Source of the DNA: Candidatus Methanophagales archaeon | Lineage (GTDB): Archaea; Halobacteriota; Syntropharchaeia; Alkanophagales; Methanospirareceae | DNA: 45,768 bases | Assembly: GCA_025966525.1 (NCBI GenBank) | Contig: JAPDIG010000003.1 | Coordinates: 5,857 to 51,624, forward strand | Direction: 5' to 3' | Shown: positions 41,452 to 45,768 of the stretch, in pieces | How the letters are laid out: each line of letters begins with the position of its first letter | Numbering within the stretch: the first letter of the stretch is position 1 | The notes under the pieces: model-generated | Database searches by the model: none | What the model saw: only the letters and a program-made list of their open reading frames with translations | What the model was told of the DNA's origin: nothing | Translations under genes and position numbers: made by a program

Positions 41452-41637
41452 ATGAGGAGAGAGAGGAAAACGAGAAGCAAATTTTTGAGGGTGAAATGCA
41501 CGGATTGTGAAAACGAACAGATTGTTTTTGACCATGCATCATCGAGTGTGAAATGCAATGTCTGCGGGAGAACATTAGTTGAGCCAGGAGGAGGGAAAGC
41601 AGAGATAAAGAGTGAGATTATTGAGGTCTTTGAATAG
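41452..41637 (+). CDS. rps27e: Ribosomal protein eS27 (S27e)
   Basis: This 61-residue zinc-ribbon 30S subunit protein has [16 protein letters not shown] and [19 protein letters not shown]. It has the usual archaeal length and the conserved Gly-rich end. It sits in the usual gene string L44e-S27e-aIF2-alpha-Nop10, with 8 nt before aIF2-alpha. Confidence 0.96.
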   Translation: MRRERKTRSKFLRVKCTDCENEQIVFDHASSSVKCNVCGRTLVEPGGGKAEIKSEIIEVFE

Positions 41638-41645
41638 CAACTAAA

Positions 41646-42458
41646 ATGAGAGAAGAATGGCCAGAAAAGGACGAATTAGTAGTTTGTACGGTTGACGAGC
41701 TTAAGACTTTTGGTGCTTTTGTTAAGCTTGAAGAATACGAGGGAAAGGAAGGACTTATCCATATATCCGAAGTAGCCCCGGGTTGGGTAAAACATCTGAG
41801 GGATTACGTGAGAGAAGGGCAAAAAGTCGTATGCAAGGTGTTGCACGTGGACCCACAGAGAGGACATATAGATTTATCATTAAAGGCAGTAAAAGATGGG
41901 CAGAAAAGAGAGCGAATAAATGCGTGGAAGAGGGAGAAGAAAGCAAAAAAGTGGCTCGCTCTTGCTGCTGCTTCTTCTACACTCACGATTAGCAACGAGG
42001 AATTAGCTGAAATTGAGATGAAATTAACGGATGCTTTTGGTAGCTTATATGATGCATTTATGGAGGTCGTAAAGGTTGGCAAAAAAGCGCTGATTGCAGC
42101 GGGGGTAAAGCCCGAGCTCGCAGATGCAATACGAGAAGTTGCTGTCGCCAATGTCAAGCCGCCATCTGTACAGATAGCCGGGTACGTAGAGCTCACATGT
42201 CCCTTGCCTGCGGGTGTGGAAATAATAAAGGAAGCGTTGAAGAAGGCAAAAAAAGAGATAAAAATACCGCCTTCTGGCATAAATACAGTTGGCACTAAGG
42301 TGGAATGCTTCTACATAGGTGCACCAAGGTATAAGATATGCGTCACTGCTTCTGATTATAAAACGGCAGAAAGCATATTAAGCGATGCGGCAAACACTGC
42401 CATTGAAGTAATAAAAAGAAACGAAGGGCATGGGAAGTTCTATCGAAATCTTTCTTAG
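41646..42458 (+). CDS. eif2a: Translation initiation factor aIF2 subunit alpha
   Basis: This 270-residue factor forms the aIF2 heterotrimer that brings initiator tRNA to the ribosome. An N-terminal S1 domain (about 10-85: GAFVKLEEYEGKEGLIHISE, then DPQRGHIDLSLK) is followed by a helical domain and a C-terminal alpha-beta domain (about 175-265). The S1 loop carries EVAPGWVKHLRDYVREGQ, where eukaryotic eIF2-alpha holds its regulated Ser51. Spacing to nop10 is 31 nt. Confidence 0.96.
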   Translation: MREEWPEKDELVVCTVDELKTFGAFVKLEEYEGKEGLIHISEVAPGWVKHLRDYVREGQKVVCKVLHVDPQRGHIDLSLKAVKDGQKRERINAWKREKKAKKWLALAAASSTLTISNEELAEIEMKLTDAFGSLYDAFMEVVKVGKKALIAAGVKPELADAIREVAVANVKPPSVQIAGYVELTCPLPAGVEIIKEALKKAKKEIKIPPSGINTVGTKVECFYIGAPRYKICVTASDYKTAESILSDAANTAIEVIKRNEGHGKFYRNLS

Positions 42459-42489
42459 GCAAACTTTCTTTAAAAGTAAAAAAGGTTTT

Positions 42490-42660
42490 ATGAAATCAAA
42501 GATAAGGAAATGTGAGATATGCGGAGAATACACACTAAAGGAGGTATGTGAGAGGTGTGGGAGAGCAACGAAGAATCCAACGCCTCCAAGATTCTCCCCT
42601 AAAGACCCTTATGGGGGATACAGAAGGATGATGAAATATGGAAGAAATAGAAGTGCATGA
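42490..42660 (+). CDS. nop10: H/ACA RNP component Nop10
   Basis: This 56-residue zinc-ribbon protein of the H/ACA pseudouridylation complex binds Cbf5. It has CEICGEYTLKEVCERCGRAT, then the conserved PTPPRFSPKDPYGGYRR. The track begins at 42430 inside aIF2-alpha, but ATG 42490 gives the canonical start. Its last 23 nt overlap the PAC2-family gene. Confidence 0.95.
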   Translation: MKSKIRKCEICGEYTLKEVCERCGRATKNPTPPRFSPKDPYGGYRRMMKYGRNRSA

Positions 42661-43396
42661 GCTAAAAAAGGTGAAATTGAACAAGCCTGTGATGATCGAG
42701 GGGCTGCCGGGAGTAGGAAACGTGGGGAAATTGGTTGCTGAGCATATGATACAGGAGCTGGAAGCCGAAAAGATAGTTGAGATATATTCATGGCATTTCC
42801 CACCGCAAGTATTGGTAAATAGCAACGGAACAGTTCGTTTATGTAAAAATGAACTATATGCATGGAAATCAAGGAAGCTTGATTTATTGATTGTCAGCGG
42901 AGATCAGCAGAGCGTTACGAATGAGGGGCATTATCTCATAGCTGAGAAGCTACTTGACCTCGCACAGCAATATGATGTCTCTCGCATTTATACCCTAGGT
43001 GGATATGGTATAGGTCAGCTTGTAGAAAGGCAAACGGTGCTTGGGGCTACAAATGAAGCTAAACTTGTGGAGGAGATGAAGAAATACGGGGTGGAATTCC
43101 GTGAGGAAGAGCCAGGAGGGAGCATAGTAGGAGCATCAGGGCTTTTATTAGGGCTCGGAAAACTGAAAGGTATCCCTGCAATATGTTTATTGGGTCTTAC
43201 CTCAGGATATTTGGTGGACCCGAAGAGCGCACAAGCAGTGCTCAAAATCCTGTGTCAAGTATTAAATCTTGAATTAGACATGCAGGCTTTGGAAGAACGT
43301 GCGGAAGAGATGGAGAAGGTTGTCGAGCGACTGAAGGAGATGGAGCAAGCACAGATTCCAAGGCGTCGAGAAGAAGAATTGGGATACATCCGATAG
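42638..43396 (+). CDS. PAC2-family proteasome-assembly-chaperone-like protein
   Basis: This 252-residue archaeal PAC2-family protein (PbaA/PbaB type) has MIEGLPGVGNVGKLVAEHM, YSWHFPPQVLV, TLGGYGIGQLVERQTVLGAT, EPGGSIVGASGLLLGLGKLK and LTSGYLVDPKSAQAVLKIL. Members bind proteasome alpha subunits and help assembly or act as ATP-independent chaperones. A C-terminal coiled coil (about 215-245) precedes the end ELGYIR. That end is not a strict HbYX tail, so direct docking on PsmA by that motif is uncertain. It is the last gene of the translation operon and convergent with dnaG, no gap. Confidence 0.88.
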   Translation: MEEIEVHELKKVKLNKPVMIEGLPGVGNVGKLVAEHMIQELEAEKIVEIYSWHFPPQVLVNSNGTVRLCKNELYAWKSRKLDLLIVSGDQQSVTNEGHYLIAEKLLDLAQQYDVSRIYTLGGYGIGQLVERQTVLGATNEAKLVEEMKKYGVEFREEEPGGSIVGASGLLLGLGKLKGIPAICLLGLTSGYLVDPKSAQAVLKILCQVLNLELDMQALEERAEEMEKVVERLKEMEQAQIPRRREEELGYIR

Positions 43397-44587
43397 TTAA
43401 GCGGAGTCCGCTGTTAGTACCCTTAGGGATGTAGGCATTTTAACTACGTCCCCCATTTTTATCCCCACCACGTAATCCAAATCCTTCTCTTTTGCGAGGT
43501 CCACTATTCGCTGTGTTACCACGCCGTCAAATACCACACTATTTGCAGGCTCCTTTGTTTCTTTCAATTCTTTCGCCAGTTCTCTTACTGTGGTTTCCTT
43601 TACTATATTCCTCCCCTTGTCTAACAGCCGTGCCTTAAAGGTGCCCTTGAGTTCTTGCAAGTGCGCCTCAAAGGGACTCAGACTTTTTTTCTTTTCCTCT
43701 TCTGCTTCCTCTTCTTTTACTTTGACGCTCTTTCTTTGTATTATTCGTGGCTGCTGCTCTTCCTCTTTTTTCACCTTGATGTAGTCCTGCTGCTCTACGG
43801 GCATTTTATTATGCAACGCTTTTGCTATTTCCTTGTAGGTCATATCCTCAACGCTTCTTCCCTCTGGCGCTATGGCGATATAATCAACGTCTGCGACTTG
43901 CAAAAGCTCCTTTAATATGAGTTCCCCACCTCTATCACCATCGAAGAAAGCTGTAACAGTCTTCCTCTTGCTCAGCTTGGTTATTGCCGGTGATATATTC
44001 GTGCCTTCTACGGCAATTGCATTTTTTATCCCGTATTTAAGCAGATTTAACACGTCTGCCCTTCCCTCTACTATCAATATGGCATCCGAGCTTTCTATGT
44101 TGGGTCCCGCGGGTAAGCCCTTATAATTACTTATCTCTTCCATCCTAACCGCCTGCTTCACTTCGTCCACCATCATTTCACTGTCTATACCCTTCTCGAC
44201 CGCTTCACGCATTAGCTGTTTCGCTCGCTCGGTTATCCGCCTTCTCTTTGTCGCCCTTATGTCCTCTACCTTTGCAACCTCTACGTGCGCAATACACGGA
44301 CCTACTCTATCTATGGTCTCTAAAGAAGCAGCCAGGATTGCCGTTTCAACCTTATCCAAGCCCGAAGGGATGAGTATTTCCCCACTTGATCTCCCGCTCT
44401 TCGACTCTATATTCACCTCTATTCTACCTATCCGGCTGCTCTTCTGCAGGTCTCTCAGGTCCAACTCTTCGCCCAACAGCCCTTCTGTTTGACCAAATAT
44501 TGCACCCACCACATCAGATTTTTCAACAAAACCTTCAGCTGTGATGTTAGCATGAATCACATATTTCGTTGTATCTATATCATGCAT
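43397..44587 (-). CDS. dnaG: Archaeal DnaG-type primase/exosome-associated protein
   Basis: From ATG 44587, preceded by GAGGGAAATAAA, this is a 396-residue protein; the track start 44680 adds 31 unsupported residues. It has the archaeal DnaG N-terminal domain (TTKYVIHANITAEGFVEKSD), and a TOPRIM domain with EGRADVLNLLKYGI and TAFFDGDRGGELIL, all catalytic acidic residues present. A charged linker (KEEEQQPRIIQRKSVKVKEEEAEEEKKK) precedes a C-terminal domain. In archaea it binds the exosome through Csl4 as an RNA-binding subunit and can prime weakly. It pairs functionally with the exosome genes at the start of the window. Confidence 0.95.
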   Translation of the reverse strand: MHDIDTTKYVIHANITAEGFVEKSDVVGAIFGQTEGLLGEELDLRDLQKSSRIGRIEVNIESKSGRSSGEILIPSGLDKVETAILAASLETIDRVGPCIAHVEVAKVEDIRATKRRRITERAKQLMREAVEKGIDSEMMVDEVKQAVRMEEISNYKGLPAGPNIESSDAILIVEGRADVLNLLKYGIKNAIAVEGTNISPAITKLSKRKTVTAFFDGDRGGELILKELLQVADVDYIAIAPEGRSVEDMTYKEIAKALHNKMPVEQQDYIKVKKEEEQQPRIIQRKSVKVKEEEAEEEKKKSLSPFEAHLQELKGTFKARLLDKGRNIVKETTVRELAKELKETKEPANSVVFDGVVTQRIVDLAKEKDLDYVVGIKMGDVVKMPTSLRVLTADSA

Positions 44588-44675
44588 TTTATTTCCCTCC
44601 TCAAAGGCTTCATCGCCCTTGTCTTTTAACTTACCATCACCTCGTACCATATCCATCTTTATCCTGGCAACATAA

Positions 44676-44700
44676 ACCAATTGGTATATATGTTATAGTA
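44676..44700 (-). promoter_or_regulatory. Promoter of dnaG
   Basis: Minus-strand AACATATATACC lies about 100 nt upstream of the preferred ATG 44587 and just before the track start. It is the best TATA-like sequence in the gap and implies a roughly 75-nt leader. Confidence 0.4.
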
Positions 44701-44770
44701 AATGATAAAAGTTAAACTATGAAAGCAAGTAACATTTTCAAACCGAGAAGTTGAAAGGGGGATGTATCAA

Positions 44771-45000
44771 ATGAGCAAATCATCGCCATCTGTTCAAGAT
44801 TGGAAGAGATTATATGAAGCTGCAGTGGAATTCAAGCAAATCCGGTGTTGGAATTGGGTGTTTGATTCGGATGTTTGAAGATAGAGCCGTCTTGCAGAAG
44901 CCGGATTTGGAAGTGATAAAAAAGCTTGGGCTGAAGTTTAGAGGGCGAATGCGGGCAGACCATCATTCCGGTCTCATTTCTCATTTTCCCTTGAACTTAG
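44771..45000 (+). pseudogene. Internally deleted DUF-type protein gene
   Basis: ATG 44771 has a GGGGG-type site upstream and reads SVQDWKRLYEAAVEFKQIRC then WNWVFDSDVF before a stop. In the neighbouring frame translation resumes as EDRAVLQKPDLEVIKKLGLK then FRGRMRADHHSG. Both pieces match the start and the end of one family of about 200-residue proteins (DUF6930/DUF7309-like, from memory) that normally have a much longer middle. An internal deletion plus frameshift has removed that middle. It is a decayed gene between dnaG and tRNA-Val. Confidence 0.5.
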
Positions 45001-45011
45001 AGAATAGTAAA

Positions 45012-45085
45012 TGGGCTCGATGCGATTCGAACGCATGACCTCCGCCTCGTGAAGGCGGTGTCATAACCAACTAGACCACGAGCCC
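45012..45085 (-). tRNA. tRNA-Val (anticodon CAC)
   Basis: The minus strand folds to a 74-nt cloverleaf. The acceptor pairs GGGCTCG with CGAGCCC, the D arm is GTC-TAGTTGGTTAT-GAC, the anticodon stem is CCGCC/GGCGG with loop TTCACGA, and the T arm is ATGCG-TTCGAAT-CGCAT. The anticodon is CAC. The discriminator is A and CCA is not encoded. It lies 75 nt before argJ, in opposite orientation. Confidence 0.95.
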
Positions 45086-45160
45086 TTTTCTTTTTCATGC
45101 ATATATTACTTTTGAGGATTTAAATAACTTTACATTACAACGTGAAGAAAAACAAGAAAT

Positions 45161-45768
45161 ATGGAGTGGGAAAGAATAAAAGGCGGACTTTGCGCAGTGA
45201 AAGGAGTAAGGGCATACGGAATAAAAGAGCGAAATAATGGGTTAGCATTGATAGAAGGAAAAGGAAAAGCCGTAGGCATGTTTACTTCAAACAAAATAAA
45301 GGCTGCACCAGTGAGGTTTACAAAGAGGCAGCTCGAAGAGGGGGAAGGGATAATAAGTGCAATAATTGCAAATAGCGGCTGTGCAAACAGCTTTACCGGC
45401 GAGGAGGGAATGAGAAACGCAGAGAAAATGGCGAAGCTTGCTTCTTCTTCTTTAGGCGTTGATAAAAAAGAGGTTGCTGTTGCCTCTACCGGACCTATCG
45501 GGAAACAGATGGACATGGGGGTAATAGAGAGGCAACTCGGGGAAGTGACGAAGAGGTTGACTTCTGATGAGATGGGTAGCCTGACCGCGGCGAAGGCTAT
45601 AATGACCACTGACACCTTCCATAAGGAGAGAGCAATAAGTATTGATGCTGGCGATGAAGAACAGGTGGCAATAGGGGGAATAGCAAAAGGCTCAGGGATG
45701 ATATTCCCTCACTTATGCCTGTCTTCTGCTACGATGCTTTCTTTTATTTATACGGATGGTTCTTTGGA
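45161..45768 (+). CDS. argJ: Glutamate N-acetyltransferase ArgJ (partial, runs off the window)
   Basis: This reading frame has no stop before the window ends, so the ORF track omitted it. The 202 residues seen match ArgJ: GGLCAVKGVRAYGIKERNNG, GKAVGMFTSNKIKAAPVRF, IANSGCANSFTGEEG, VAVASTGPIGKQMDM, KAIMTTDTFHKE and GGIAKGSGMIFP. The ATML stretch near the edge is the self-cleavage site where Thr becomes the nucleophile of the beta chain. The enzyme transfers acetyl between N-acetylornithine and glutamate in arginine synthesis. ATG 45161 is preceded by an AT-rich GGATTTAAATAACTTT promoter. The C-terminal half lies outside the window. Confidence 0.94.
   Translation, partial: MEWERIKGGLCAVKGVRAYGIKERNNGLALIEGKGKAVGMFTSNKIKAAPVRFTKRQLEEGEGIISAIIANSGCANSFTGEEGMRNAEKMAKLASSSLGVDKKEVAVASTGPIGKQMDMGVIERQLGEVTKRLTSDEMGSLTAAKAIMTTDTFHKERAISIDAGDEEQVAIGGIAKGSGMIFPHLCLSSATMLSFIYTDGSL

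Overview
The window is archaeal. The evidence is the exosome/SBDS/proteasome gene string, TFE, aIF2-alpha, Nop10, L44e, S27e, PriS, archaeal DnaG, GINS, archaeal riboflavin synthase (RibC) and the AcnX-type phosphomevalonate dehydratase subunit, together with BRE/TATA promoters. GyrB, DnaK/GrpE and many multiheme c-type cytochromes point to an anaerobic, cytochrome-rich euryarchaeon. A methane/alkane-oxidising lineage (ANME-1, Syntrophoarchaeia) or an Archaeoglobus relative fits best. That placement is inference from gene content, not from any search.

Layout. (1) 22-4932, minus strand: tRNA-Ala(CGC), psmA, SBDS, rrp4, rrp41, rrp42, TFE and an HD-domain protein. (2) 5005-6989: a LysE-type transporter and a coiled-coil protein. 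(3) 7241-10615: a very large exported protein that joins a NosD-like beta-helix to duplicated CbiX-like chelatase domains and an FmdE-like domain, followed by a hairpin terminator. (4) 10792-17431: GtrA-like protein, gyrB, then a tight three-gene chaperone operon. That operon encodes a GrpE with a long coiled-coil tail, a DnaK whose helical lid is replaced by a ubiquitin-like domain, and a protein with three degenerate J-like units. (5) 17460-18668: AcnX large subunit. (6) 18670-23474: an accessory, decaying region with a transposase scar, a glycosyltransferase fragment, a PIN-like gene, a small RHH gene, a palindrome with iterated motifs, and a dockerin-bearing amidase. (7) 23475-35146: ribC, then a cytochrome region. 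It holds two NapC/NrfH-like cytochromes, a CcmF-type heme lyase, several multiheme cytochromes, and a run of three to four paralogous small cytochromes with a signal peptidase I gene embedded among them. (8) 35239-45768: HdrD-like Fe-S protein, thiolase-type ATP-PPase, adkA, hisG, priS, gins, L44e, S27e, aIF2-alpha, nop10, a PAC2-family protein, dnaG, a decayed gene, tRNA-Val(CAC) and the start of argJ.

How the parts fit. Region 7 looks like a module for making and exporting electron-transfer cytochromes: heme attachment by CcmF, quinol- or membrane-facing NapC-like proteins, lipoprotein and secreted multihemes, and a possible extracellular cytochrome-nanowire set with its own signal peptidase. 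The HdrD-like protein beside it could connect thiol/disulfide chemistry to these cytochromes. The most novel candidate system is the GrpE-coil / DnaK-Ubl / triple-J operon. The most unusual single protein is the exported beta-helix-CbiX-FmdE fusion.
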